Of a stretch of 64,000 nt of DNA, positions 34,503 through 45,315 are shown one piece after another. The translations under genes and the position numbers were made by a program. The stretch's first letter is position 1; every line of letters begins with the position of its first letter. Origin of the DNA: Flectonema sp. DT1601 (Eukaryota > Euglenozoa > Diplonemea > Diplonemida > Diplonemidae); NCBI GenBank assembly GCA_964019425.1, contig OZ025808.1:310001-374000 (forward strand). Direction: 5' to 3'. The notes under the pieces are model-generated. The model was not told the origin of the DNA. It saw nothing but the letters and a program-made list of their open reading frames with translations, and ran no database searches.

Positions 34503-34568
34503 TTTTTGTAGGGAGTTGGCGATTTCGCAAACTATTTTTGTTGAATTAGAGGTTTTCCCTTTATTTTT

Positions 34569-35055
34569 TAAAGAAAAAAAAAACGGAAAATAGAAATTAG
34601 TCGACAAAGTCGAACGATAAAAAAAAACAATGATAACATTGTTTAATCTTTTTTTTGTATTTTTTTATATTCTTTTTTATTAATTTTGAAAAAAAAAAAC
34701 AATCAGTTTAGCGTCTTGACCAGGACGGAAAATAGAAAGTGATCGACATAGTCGATCGATAAAAAAACAATGATAACATTGTTTATTCTTTTTTTTTTTT
34801 ATTTTAAATTCTTTTTATTTATTTTTTAAAGAAAAAAAACGGAAAATAGAAATTAGTCGACAAAGTCGAACGATAAAAAAAAACAATGATAACATTGTTT
34901 ATTCTTTTTTTTGTATTTTTTTTAATATTCTTTTTTATTAATTTTGAAAAAAAAAACAATCAGTTTAGCGTCTTGACCAGGACGGAAAATAGAAAGTGAT
35001 CGACATAAGTCGATCGATAAAAAAACAATGATAACATTGTTTATTCTTTTTTTTA
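34569..35055 (-). repeat. A-unit array resuming after the MULE-like element
   Basis: Continues the interrupted unit, then alternates short and long units, with one odd insertion (CGACATAAGTCGATCGAT). Confidence 0.88.
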
Positions 35056-35604
35056 TTTTATTTAAGAAAGAAAAAAAATTAACGATCAAGCTGAGCTGAT
35101 CTTGTTTTTATTACAAATAGGGGAGCGGGAGGGATGGAAGGAATAGAGGAAAAAAAAAAGAAAAGGTTGATCAATTGGATCTGATCGTCGAGAAGAAGAA
35201 ATTATTTTAAAGGTTGATCGGTATAGCCGATCGTTGAGAAAAATAAACAGATATAAATACAATCAGTTTAAATTAAAAAAAGAAAAAAAGATTAACGATC
35301 AAGCTGAGCTGATCTTGTTTTTATTTAAAATTAGGGGAGCGGGAGGGATGGAAGGAATAAAGGAAAAAAAAAAAAAAAAAAAGGTCGATCAATTGGATCT
35401 GATCGTCGAGAAGAAGAAAACAATTATTTATAAAAAAAAAAAAAAAAAATGGTCGGTATAGCCGATCGTTGAGAAAAGAACAGATATAAATACAATCGGT
35501 TTTGGTGATCGACGAGTGGAGCGATCACTTGACAAGAAGGAAAAAGAAAGGACCGATTAATTGGGGCTTTGATTGTATTCCCAAGGCATGTTTTTTTTTT
35601 TTTT
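35056..35604. repeat. D repeats, two units plus tail
   Basis: Unit landmarks: TTAACGATCAAGCTGAGCTG, TAGGGGAGCGGGAGGGATGG, TTGATCAATTGGATCTGATC, GATCGGTATAGCCGATC and AAATACAATCAGTTTAAATT. Ends with GTGATCGACGAGTGGAGCGA and CCAAGGCATG plus a T run. The same units, two more of them, lie at 60871-61825. Confidence 0.85.
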
Positions 35605-36890
35605 TTAGAATAAGAAATTTGGGAGAGGAATAGGGGCAGTGAACTTTTGATTCAGGCCCTTCCCATCGAACAGGACGAAGACTTCTAAAACCTGAGATGA
35701 ACCAATTGAGTTGAAACAAACAAATAACAGAGACGCAACACATACCGGAACATCATCGCAAGCAATGCTTCGGACCTCCGTCGACCTTCGTTCTTCCGGC
35801 GGCAAAGGGAAACAAGAAAGAACGGGCAATGAGACAAACCTGTTAGTTGGTGTTGTGTTGTTGTTAAAAACAAAAACATAAACGCCAGGAAGTTCGACAA
35901 CGAAGACATCGACATCGATCGCTGCTCTGCAGATGTCCGGCGGGTGTTTGTCTACACTGTGTTTATTGTTTGTTTTTTTCCCAAGGTTCAACCCTGGGAA
36001 GAGAAGTAAAAAATTCCGTCAGTGTTGGCCTTCCTGTTCGAAGGTGCGCACCAATGACGATAAATAGAGTGGGGGGGAGAAAACCTTTGATCCAACTGGA
36101 TCCCTTCACGAGCTGACATTGCCATGTGAAGTTAAATATTCTGGCGATGCCAGCTCAGGCGACTTAGCCTGCTTTTTTCTTTAAATAAAAAAAATAAAAA
36201 GATACCAACAGGTGGGGTGATGGGTTGCGCCACTGCAATCCAGTCACAAAAAGAAACAAAGGTAATCTCCAGGGTTCTCGACCCTTGGCTCTCCCTGCGC
36301 AAGCATCGCATGGAGGGTGACGCTAAGCACCCGGGGGGTACGAAACAAACTTTCCCCCTGCTGTCCTGTTTGAAATAAAAAAAAAAAAAAAAAAAAACAA
36401 AGGGATAGAAGTAAACAGAATACATTACACCTCAACAGGTGACGCTAAACACCCAGGGGATACAAACCAAACTTTCCCCCTGTTGCCCTGTTTGAAATAA
36501 ATTAAAAAAAGAACAAGAAAACAGAATACAATACTCAGCAATCAGACTCGTTCACTCGCTTCGCCAGAGCCGTTCGAGCCGATGCTCATGTAAAGTTACC
36601 TGTTTTCTTTTAACAAATTAAATAAACTAAAATAAAAATAAAGTATACAAACCAAACTTTCCCTGGAATACAATACCTAACAATCAGTGCGTTCACTGGC
36701 CTTAGGGCTGTTCGGACTTATGCTTTGGACTGTTCCCTTGCAGAAAAAAAAAGTAAAATAAACCAACTTTGGGACATTAGAAAAGCATAAAATAAAAGTT
36801 GCTACAACCAAAAGACAACTGCAAAAAATAAGGTTTTTGTAGGGGAGCTACAATGTAGCAATAATGTCACACAGTCATGTGGCAAGCTGA
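35605..36890. repeat. First copy of a 1281-bp tandem duplication (B-related)
   Basis: Starts AATAAGAAATTTGGGAGAGG. Matches the sequence 1281 bp downstream almost base for base. Its organisation parallels B: a head with AGTGAACTTTTGATTCAGGC, CCAACTGGATCCCTTCACGA (B: CCCACTGGATCTCTCATCGT), GCGACTTAGCCTGC, and GGGTGACGCTAAGCACCC (B: GGGTGATGCCAAACACCC). It is therefore a diverged B subfamily. The short frames of B are not conserved in it, which argues that B is non-coding. Confidence 0.8.
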
Positions 36891-37960
36891 ATAAGAAATT
36901 TGGGAGAGGAATAGGGGCAGTGAACTTTTGATTCAGGCCCTTCCCATCGAACAGGACGAAGACTTCTAAAACCTGAGATGAACCAATTGAGTTGAAACAA
37001 ACAAATAACAGAGACGCAACACATACCGGAACATCATCGCAAGCAATGCTTCGGACCTCCGTCGACCTTCGTTCTTCCGGCGGCAAAGGGAAACAAGAAA
37101 GAACGGGCAATGAGACAAACCTGTTAGTTGGTGTTGTGTTGTTGTTAAAAACAAAAACATAAACGCCAGGAAGTTCGACAACGAAGACATCGACATCGAT
37201 CGCTGCTCTGCAGATGTCCGGCGGGTGTTTGTCTACACTGTGTTTATTGTTTGTTTTTTTCCCAAGGTTCAACCCTGGGAAGAGAAGTAAAAAATTCCGT
37301 CAGTGTTGGCCTTCCTGTTCGAAGGTGCGCACCAATGACGATAAATAGAGTGGGGGGGAGAAAACCTTTGATCCAACTGGATCCCTTCACGAGCTGACAT
37401 TGCCATGTGAAGTTAAATATTCTGGCGATGCCAGCTCAGGCGACTTAGCCTGCTTTTTTCTTTAAATAAAAAAAATAAAAAGATACCAACAGGTGGGGTG
37501 ATGGGTTGCGCCACTGCAATCCAGTCACAAAAAGAAACAAAGGTAATCTCCAGGGTTCTCGACCCTTGGCTCTCCCTGCGCAAGCATCGCATGGAGGGTG
37601 ACGCTAAGCACCCGGGGGGTACGAAACAAACTTTCCCCCTGCTGTCCTGTTTGAAATAAAAAAAAAAAAAAAAAAAAACAAAGGGATAGAAGTAAACAGA
37701 ATACATTACACCTCAACAGGTGACGCTAAACACCCAGGGGATACAAACCAAACTTTCCCCCTGTTGCCCTGTTTGAAATAAATTAAAAAAAGAACAAGAA
37801 AACAGAATACAATACTCAGCAATCAGACTCGTTCACTCGCTTCGCCAGAGCCGTTCGAGCCGATGCTCATGTAAAGTTACCTGTTTTCTTTTAACAAATT
37901 AAATAAACTAAAATAAAAATAAAGTATACAAACCAAACTTTCCCTGGAATACATTATTCA
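36891..37960. repeat. Second copy of the 1281-bp duplication, truncated
   Basis: Starts AATAAGAAATTTGGGAGAGG like the first copy and matches it to TTTCCCTGGAATACA, then switches to the sequence of 61.8 kb. A 156-codon minus-strand frame spans the junction between copies; I regard it as chance. Confidence 0.85.
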
Positions 37961-38059
37961 TTTACATTATTATTATTTTTTTTTTTTTTTTAAATTAATA
38001 ATCACATTTTGTTCAAAAATATTTCATATTAGAGTAAAAGAAAAAGAAAAAAAGAAATA

Positions 38060-38336
38060 CTGCAACTGGAAATATTACTGCGCGGAAAAAACCGCACTAA
38101 TTTCCAAATCTGCAAAAAACCGCACTAATTTTTCCACGCAGTAATATTTCCACCGCACTAATATTTCTGCTCAGAAGTGATTTTTTCTCCAGCTGCATTT
38201 TTCTGCTGGTGCCTTACACAGCAAAAAAGCAACCAATTTTTTTTCTACCACCAAGTGGAAAAAACCGCACTAATTTTTCCGCGCAGTAATATTTCCCCGC
38301 AGTAATTATTCAGCGCAGTAATATTTCCAGTTGCAG
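38060..38336. mobile_element. 277-bp MITE with preserved empty site elsewhere
   Basis: Perfect inverted ends (CTGCAACTGGAAATATTACT) with TA on both sides (38058-38059, 38337-38338). Internal repeats of GGAAAAAACCGCACTAATTT and GCAGTAATATTTCC. The duplicated locus reads GAAATAAGAG at 61928-61937, exactly the expected empty site with one TA. Same family as 8021-8106. Confidence 0.88.
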
Positions 38337-38615
38337 TAAGAGAAAAAAAAAAAAAAAAACCATTTCTGGCCCCCTCACCACTCATAGAGGATGAGGAGGC
38401 CAGTAAGGCGACACTCAAATCTATGCAAAGCCTTGGGAACTTGGATTGGGGTTTAGACCATTTATAATTAACAATTAACAATTAACCTGATTAACGTTAT
38501 GATCTGACGGACATAAACATATCGATAAAATAATACAAACAAAAACGAACAATAAATAATAAATAAGCTAAAAAACTAAATAAACAAAGTGATGTGAAAG
38601 TAAGGAAAAAGAGAA

Positions 38616-38714
38616 TTACAAGGGGGTGGAGTCACCGTGAACGTCATCAGCAGAACATCTCCTTCGATTGTAACGATATCTTGATGGAGGGGTTCGTTTT
38701 TTCAGAGTTGAACG
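38616..38714 (-). pseudogene. 3' tail of the coiled-coil gene, duplicated
   Basis: Thirty-three codons plus stop, identical in frame to the last codons of the gene at 62214-63893. It joins an A array at 38715. There is no upstream coding sequence, so it cannot express the protein. Confidence 0.85.
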
Positions 38715-39106
38715 TTTTTTTATCATTGTTTTTTTATCGATCGACAATGTTATCATTGTTTTTTTATCGATCGACTATGTCGATCACTTTCTATTTTCCG
38801 TCCTGGTCAAGACGCTAAACTGATTGTTTTTTTTTCAAAATTAATAAAAAAGAATATAAAAAAAAAAAAAAAAAAAAAAAAGAATAAACAATGTTATCAT
38901 TGTTTTTTTTATTGTTCGACTTTGTTGACTAATTTCTATTTTCCGTTTTTTTTCTTTAAAAAATAAATAAAAAGAATTTAAAATAAAAAAAAAGAATAAA
39001 CAATGTTATCATTGTTTTTTTATCGATCGACTATGTCGATTACTTTCTATTTTCCGTCCTGGTCAAGACGCTAAACTGATTGTTTTTTCTTTAAAAAAAA
39101 AAAAAG

Positions 39107-39142
<36 letters not shown>

Positions 39143-39869
39143 ATAAACAATGTTATCATTGTTTTTTTTTTATCGATCGACTATGTCGATCACTTTCTAT
39201 TTTCCGTCCTGGTCAAGACGCTAAACTGATTGTTTTTTTTTCAAAATTAATAAAAAAGAATATAAAAAAAAAAAAAAAAAAAAGAATAAACAATGTTATC
39301 ATTGTTTTTTTTTTATCGTTCGACTTTGTCGACTAATTTCTATTTTCCGTTTCTTTTCTTTAAAGAATAAATAAAAAGAATTTAAAATAAAAAAAAAGAA
39401 TAAACAATGTTCTCATTGTTTTTTTATCGATCGACTATGTCGATCACTTTCTATTTTCCGTCCTGGTCAAGACGCTAAACTGATTGTTTTTTTTTCAAAA
39501 TTAATAAAAAAGAATATTAAAAAAAATACAAAAAAAGAATAAACAATGTTATCATTGTTTTTTTTTATCGTTCGACTTTGTCGACTAATTTCTATTTTCC
39601 GTTTTTTTTCTTTAAAAAATAAATAAAAAGAATTTAAAATAAAAAAAAGAATAAACAATGTTATCATTGTTTTTTTTTTATCGATCGACTTTGTCGATTA
39701 CTTTCTATTTTCCGTCCTGGTCAAGACGCTAAACTGATTGTTTTTTTTTTTCAAAATTAATAAAAAAGAATATAAAAAAAAAAAAAAAAAAGGAAAAACA
39801 ATGTTATCATTGTTTTTTTTTATCGTTCGACTTTGTCGACTAATTTCTATTTTCCGTTTTTTTTCTTTA
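38715..39869 (+). repeat. A-unit array, plus orientation, ~8 units
   Basis: Alternating long and short units. The last unit is split by a C retroposon: its TTCCGTTTTTTTTCTTTA (39852-39869) is duplicated at 40267-40284. Confidence 0.9.
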
Positions 39870-40043
39870 TTTTTCTCATATCCCCACAATAATATTATAC
39901 CTTTTCATTTTCTCTTTCCTTTTCTGGTCTTTTTTTTTTTCTTCTTTTTTTTCCTTTTTCATACAACGTTTTTTATTTATATTTTATTTTTTTTTTTATT
40001 TTTTTCATGTTTGATTATTTCCTCTTCATATTTTTTTTTTTTT

Positions 40044-40077
<34 letters not shown>

Positions 40078-40266
40078 TCTGCCTCTCTCTTAATTCTGTT
40101 CGTTTCTTTGAAACGAAAATTCATTTGAATATTATTCCTTGGTCAGCAACAGTCATTGTCGCCCTCTGGGCCTGTTAAAAAAAAAAAAAATAAAAAGAAA
40201 GTTTACATCGGGAATAGGGCAGGAGCCAAAAGCTCCCAGTCCGTTACTTCCCACTCTATCGAATTC
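39870..40266 (-). mobile_element. C retroposon with 18-bp target-site duplication
   Basis: A clean single insertion. TTCCGTTTTTTTTCTTTA flanks both sides. In sense orientation it starts GAATTCGATAGAGTGGGAAG and ends GGGGATATGAGAAAAA, so it has a short A-tail. The 397-bp size, A-tail and variable-length duplication indicate LINE-driven retroposition. No tRNA-type promoter boxes are visible; internal T runs argue against Pol III. This copy lacks the AGATGCTC extension that links other copies to A arrays. Confidence 0.88.
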
Positions 40267-40697
40267 TTCCGTTTTTTTTCTTTAAAAAATAAATAAAAAG
40301 AATTTAAAATAAAAAAAAAGAATAAACAATGTTATCATTGTTTTTTTATCGATCGACTATGTCGATCACTTTCTATTTTCCGTCCTGGTCAAGACGCTAA
40401 ACTGATTGTTTTTTTTTTCAAAATTAATAAAAAAGAATATTAAAAAAAATACAAAAAAAAAAGAATAAACAATTTTATCATTGTTTTTTTTTATCGATCG
40501 ACTATGTCGATTACTTTCTATTTTCCGTCCTGGTCAAGACGCTAAACTGATTGTTTTTTTTTCAAAATAAAAAAAATATTAAAAAAAAAAAATAAAAAAA
40601 AAGAATAAACAATGTTATCATTGTTTTTTTTATCGTTCGACTTTGTTGACTAATTTCTATTTTCCGTTTTTTTTTTCTTTAAAAAATAAATAAAAAG

Positions 40698-40732
<35 letters not shown>

Positions 40733-41317
40733 TAAACAATGTTATCATTGTTTTTTTATCGATCGACTATGTCGATCACTTTCTATTTGCCGTCCTGATC
40801 ACTTTCTATTTGCCGTCCGGTCAAGACGCTAAACTGATTGTTTTTTTTTTCAAAATTAATAAAAAAGAATATAAAAAAATACAAAAAAAAGAATAAACAA
40901 TGTTATCATTGTTTTTTTAATCGATCGACTATGTCGATTACTTTCTATTTTCCGTCCTGGTCAAGACGCTAAACTGATTGTTTTTTTTTCAAAATAAAAA
41001 AAAATATTAAAAAAAAAAAATAAAAAAAAAGAATAAACAATGTTATCATTGTTTTTTTTTATCGTTCGACTTTGTTGACTAATTTCTATTTTCCGTTTTT
41101 TTTTCTTTAAAAAATAAATAAAAAGAATTTAAAAAAAAAAAAAAAAAAAATGAGTAAACAATGTTATCATTGTTTTTTTTATCGATCGACTATGTCGATT
41201 ACTTCCTATTTTCCGTCCTGGTCAAGACGCTAAACTGATTGTTTTTTTTTCAAAATAAAAAAAAATATTAAAAAAAAAAAATAAAAAAAAAGAATAAACA
41301 ATGTTATCATTGTTTTT
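40267..41317 (+). repeat. A-unit array, plus orientation
   Basis: Continues after the C insertion with ~7 units. One unit contains a duplicated CACTTTCTATTTGCCGTCC. Ends at ATCATTGTTTTTT against a composite repeat. Confidence 0.88.
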
Positions 41318-41441
41318 TGGGCAAACTAGTGTTTACTACACAAATAGTTTCAGAACTAACCATTCATTACAAAATCCAAAATGGCTGGGGGACCCAAAAA
41401 CTGTATATGGGATGCATCGAGACCCGCACCTGTCTTTAAGA

Positions 41442-41512
41442 GCGGATGTGGTTCAGCGGAGGGAGCACTGACTTTGGATACCCGACGCCCAGGCTCAATC
41501 CCGACCAACGTC
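41442..41512 (+). ncRNA. tRNA-like module (Gln/Pro-type relic)
   Basis: GTTC/GAGC form a 4-bp D-stem around AGCGGAGG. An A box (TGGTTCAGCGG) and a degenerate B box (GGCTCAATCCC) are present, and a T run follows at once. The CTTTGGA loop could present TTG (Gln) or TGG (Pro). Acceptor, anticodon and T stems pair poorly, so this is a tRNA-derived relic. Confidence 0.45.
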
Positions 41513-41575
41513 ATTTTTTTTTCACCGGATTTTTTCACCCAGAATAGGTATTAAGCTGGGGTATAGTGCAAGGGA

Positions 41576-42066
41576 GGGGCTTGCGTTCCGCCAAGAACTT
41601 GGCGGAACGCAAGCCCCCCCCCAACCCCCCCCAACCCCCCCCATAGTCACTGTATCCTTAACAGATGTTAAACCATCGCTATGTTACGCGATACAAAACA
41701 GTTGTATTTTACAAATTCAAACATTCACCCCCCCAAGGGGGGGGAGCCACTAATAAAAGCCAACCTCTCCCGTACAAAGTCTGCCTGTCCTGTACAAAGT
41801 CCAACCTCAAAAAACAAATTTGCTACTAATGGATATTAAGCTGGGAAGAGTGCAAGGGGGGGCTTGCGTTCCGCCAAGTTCTTGGCGGAACGCAAGCCCC
41901 CCCCCCAACCCCCCCCAAGGGGGGGGAGCCACTAATAAAAGCCAACCTCCCCTGTACAAAGTCCAACCTGAAAAAACAAGTTTGCTACTAATGGATGTTA
42001 AGCTGGGGAAGAGTGCAAGGGGGGCTTGCGTTCCGCCATGAACTTGGCGGAACGCAAGCCCCCCCC
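41576..42066. repeat. Three long GCTTGCG palindromes
   Basis: Perfect or near-perfect hairpins at 41576-41617 (20-bp arms, AA loop), 41856-41903 (23-bp arms, TT loop) and 42019-42066 (slightly imperfect). All have the arm GGCTTGCGTTCCGCCAAG extended by G/C runs. Confidence 0.9.
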
Positions 42067-42135
42067 CCCAACCCCCCCCAAGGGGGGGGAGCCACTAATA
42101 AAAGCCAACCTCCCCGTACAAAGTCCAACCTGAAA

Positions 42136-42769
42136 AAAAAATCCTTTTTTTTTTTTTTTTATATTTTAATAAAAGAAACAAAAGTAACTACACTCCAGTC
42201 CTGCAAACTGGAGTGCTTCAGTCTAAATAATTGATTGACTTACTTCTACACCATACTGATGATGAGAGAATAGAGGTAAGAGGTATATGGATTACTCTCG
42301 AAACCTAATAGTTACTTTAAAAGGCTAAGTTAAGCATCACCATAGTCACTGTATCCTTAACAGATGTTAAACCATCGCTATGTTACGCGATACAAAACAG
42401 TTGTATTTTACAAATTCAAACATTCAACCCCCCATAACTCTATACCCAGATTTTAGCGTCAGCAAGAATCCGTTGTGAGTAGAGTACAGTGGTAAGATAC
42501 GTAAGCAATCTTACTACAGGTGCAATGCACTTAGGACGTGTATCCACATTACGGCTTCGTCAATGATGAATACAATACGCCCAGATGCACAACTAATTTT
42601 GTATAAACTTAGCCAACACACAGAAATTAAAATGATAGTACCTCTAATCGGAATGACAAACTTATTCTTCTTCTTTGCAAAAACGGGTGAGTCGCACCAC
42701 CGTGCTCAGAAGAAGATGGAGCTAGGGCCCACCAGGGGCTAGTGCTGAAGAGAATAAGATTGTCATTCC
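42136..42769. other. Unassigned spacer with a 90-bp direct repeat
   Basis: 42341-42431 repeats 41642-41734 (starts CATAGTCACTGTATCCTTAA, ends AAATTCAAACATTCA). A hairpin CACTCCAGTCCTGCAAACTG plus GAGTG lies near 42190-42213. No gene recognised. Confidence 0.5.
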
Positions 42770-42849
42770 CTCCCGCTCCCCTTATTTTAATAAAAACAAG
42801 ATCAGCTCAGCTTGATCGTTATTTATTTATTTATTTATTTATTTTTTTT
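42770..42849. repeat. D fragment, inverted
   Basis: CTCCCGCTCCCCTTATTTTA through AAGATCAGCTCAGCTTGATC is the reverse of the D start. It is followed by a TTTA microsatellite. It mirrors the D units beginning at 60871. Confidence 0.7.
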
Positions 42850-43435
42850 TTGTTGGTCCTAGTCAAGACCTTAAACTGACTAATCGGTCTTAACTTTAAC
42901 TAAGTGAATGAACCCTTTCCGTTTTCCTTTTCCCTTTATTACTCTCTATCTGGTCTGTTATGTCTTAAATCTCATTTAATTTTATCTTTCATTTTAATTT
43001 TCACTGTTTCCCATCTACATTTTATTTTCAAATAGTTCCGGTCTGTCTTTAATTTTAAATAAAACTGATCATGTTAACTCAATATTTTTTTTTATGTGCA
43101 AGAGATACCAACACGCAAGAGATACCAACGCACATACGAGATACCAGCACTTCCGAGATACCGACACAAAAGAGATACCAAGACACTTAAGATACCAGCA
43201 AGGACAGTGAGAGGTAGAATGAACTCTCCTCCTTGTGTCCGATCCTGATTATTTTTTGTTGAATTGGTAGTGTTACCTCAGTTTGCTACTCTCGTATCTG
43301 TGTTGTGTTAACTCATGTAAGTGATCTTAACTCCTGTTAAATAAAAAAAAAATTTCAAAAAAAAAGAAATTAAAAAAGAAGAATTTTCAAATGAAGTTAT
43401 ATCAACCCCTGCCACCCATTATGATCAATTCCGCT
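42850..43435 (-). repeat. H repeat, inverted copy
   Basis: Reverse of 24690-25253 and 60256-60870: GTTGGTCCTAGTCAAGACCT at the left, six GAGATACC-type motifs at ~43090-43200, and TTATGATCAATTCCGCTTGT at the right. More diverged in the GATACC region than the other two. Confidence 0.8.
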
Positions 43436-45282
43436 TGTTTTTTTTTTTTTTTTTCTTCTTTCTTTTCTTCAAATATAAAAAAAAAATTAAAAAATATAAA
43501 AGATGAAACAATGTTATCATTGTTTTTTTTATCGATCGACTATGTCGATTACTTCCAGTTTTCCGTCCTGGTCAAGACGCTAAACTGATTGTTTTTTTTT
43601 TTCAAAATTAATAAAAAAGAATATAAAAAAAAAAAAAAAAAAAAGAATAAACAATGTTATCATTGTTTTTTTATCGTTCGACTTTGTCGACTAATTTCTA
43701 TTTTCCGTTTCTTTTCTTTAAAGAATAAATAAAAAGAATTTAAAATAAAAAAAAAGAATAAACAATGTTATCATTGTTTTTTTATCGATCGACTATGTCG
43801 ATTACTTTCTATTTTCCGTCCTGGTCAAGACGCTAAACTGATTGTTTTTTTTTTTCAAAATTAATAAAAAAGAATATAAAAAAAAAAAAAAAAAAAAAAG
43901 AATAAACAATGTTATCATTGTTTTTTTTTATTGTTCGACTTTGTTGACTAATTTCTATTTTCCGTTTCTTTTCTTTAAAAAATAAATAAAAAGAATTTAA
44001 AATAAAAAAAAAGAATAAACAATGTTATCATTGTTTTTTTATCGATCGACTATGTCGATTACTTTCTATTTTCCGTCCTGGTCAAGACGCTAAACTGATT
44101 GTTTTTTTTTTCAAAATTAACAAAAAAGAATATAAAAAAAAAAAAAAAAAAAAGAATAAACAATGTTATCATTGTTTTTTTTTTATTGTTCGACTTTGTT
44201 GACTAATTTCTATTTTCCGTTTTTTTTTCTTTAAAAAATAAATAAAAAGAATTTAAAATAAAAAAAAAGAATAAACAATGTTATCATTGTTTTTTTTTTA
44301 TCGTTCGACTTTGTCGACTAATTTCTATTTTCCGTTTCTTTTCTTTAAAGAATAAATAAAAAGAATTTAAAATAAAAAAAAAGAATAAACAATGTTATCA
44401 TTGTTTTTTTATCGATCGACTATGTCGATCACTTTCTATTTTCCGTCCTGGTCAAGACGCTAAACTGATTGTTTTTTTTTCAAAATTAATAAAAAAGAAT
44501 ATAAAAAAAAAAAAAAAAAAAAGAATAAACAATGTTATCATTGTTTTTTTTTTATCGTTCGACTTTGTCGACTAATTTCTATTTTCCGTTTCTTTTCTTT
44601 AAAGAATAAATAAAAAGAATTTAAAATAAAAAAAAAAGAATAAACAATGTTATCATTGTTTTTTTTTATCGATCGACTATGTCGATCACTTTCTATTTTC
44701 CGTCCTGGTCAAGACGCTAAACTGATTGTTTTTTTTTTTTCAAAATTAATAAAAAAGAATATAAAAAAATACAAAAAAAAGAATAAACAATGTTATCATT
44801 GTTTTTTTATCGTTCGACTTTGTCGACTAATTTCTATTTTCCGTTTTTTTTTTTTTTTTTTTTCTTTAAAAAATAAATAAAAAGAATTTAAAATAAAAAA
44901 AAGAACAAACAATGTTATCATTGTTTTTTTATCGATCGACTATGTCGATCACTTTCTATTTTCCGTCCTGGTCAAGACGCTAAACTGATTGTTTTTTTTT
45001 TCAAAATTAATAAAAAAGAATATTAAAAAAAATACAAAAAAAAAAGAATAAACAATGTTATCATTGTTTTTTTTTATCGATCGACTAGGTCGATTACTTT
45101 CTATTTTCCGTCCTGGTCAAGACGCTAAACTGATTGTTTTTTTTTTTTCAAAATAAAAAAAAATATTAAAAAAAAAAAAAAAAAAAAAAAGAATAAACAA
45201 TGTTATCATTGTTTTTTTTATCGTTCGACTTTGTTGACTAATTTCTATTTTCCGTTTTTTTCTTTAAAAAATAAATAAAAAG

Positions 45283-45315
<33 letters not shown>

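Larger units (their letters stand above)
33325..34559. mobile_element. 1235-bp MULE-like element, 47-bp TIRs, 9-bp duplication
   Basis: The ends are inverted repeats matching at 45 of 47 positions (outer bases GGGAAAACC, inner GCGAAATCGCCAACTC). TTTATTTTT flanks both sides (33316-33324 and 34560-34568), and joining the flanks across one copy restores the A-unit consensus exactly. A 9-bp duplication with GGG ends fits Mutator-like elements. No transposase is visible. The interior holds a tRNA-like module near each end, a poly-G run (~34353-34372), a strong palindrome, and a 104-codon minus-strand frame (33840-34154) with balanced composition that could be captured host sequence. Confidence 0.85.
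37961..38714. repeat. Segmental duplicate of 61.83-62.31 kb
   Basis: TTATTCATTTACATTATTAT through CAGAGTTGAACG matches 61828-62313 closely, apart from a 277-bp MITE present only here. It carries 33 codons of the 3' end of the coiled-coil gene at 62214-63893. The offset between copies is 23.6 kb. Confidence 0.88.
41318..42135. repeat. GCTTGCG composite repeat with tRNA-like module
   Basis: Starts GGGCAAACTAGTGTTTACTA, which weakly resembles the TIR of the MULE-like element at 33325 (shared CACAAATAGTTT). It contains a tRNA-like module, three long palindromes and about three copies of a ~163-bp unit (AGCCACTAATAAAAGCCAAC, GTACAAAGTCCAACCTGAAA, AAGCTGGGGAAGAGTGCAAG). The same unit occurs inverted in 34265-34440. 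A second end or target duplication was not found. Confidence 0.65.

Noticed and set aside
35605-37272. 128- and 156-codon minus-strand frames in the 1281-bp duplication
   Set aside because: The longer one only extends by reading into the next copy, there is a competing overlapping frame, and there is no domain.
42255-42275. Hammerhead-ribozyme core near CTGATGATGAGAG, also CTGATGAG at ~1345
   Set aside because: No matching GAAA-side strand and stems were found nearby, and neither site lies in the Penelope-like element or a repeat copy.
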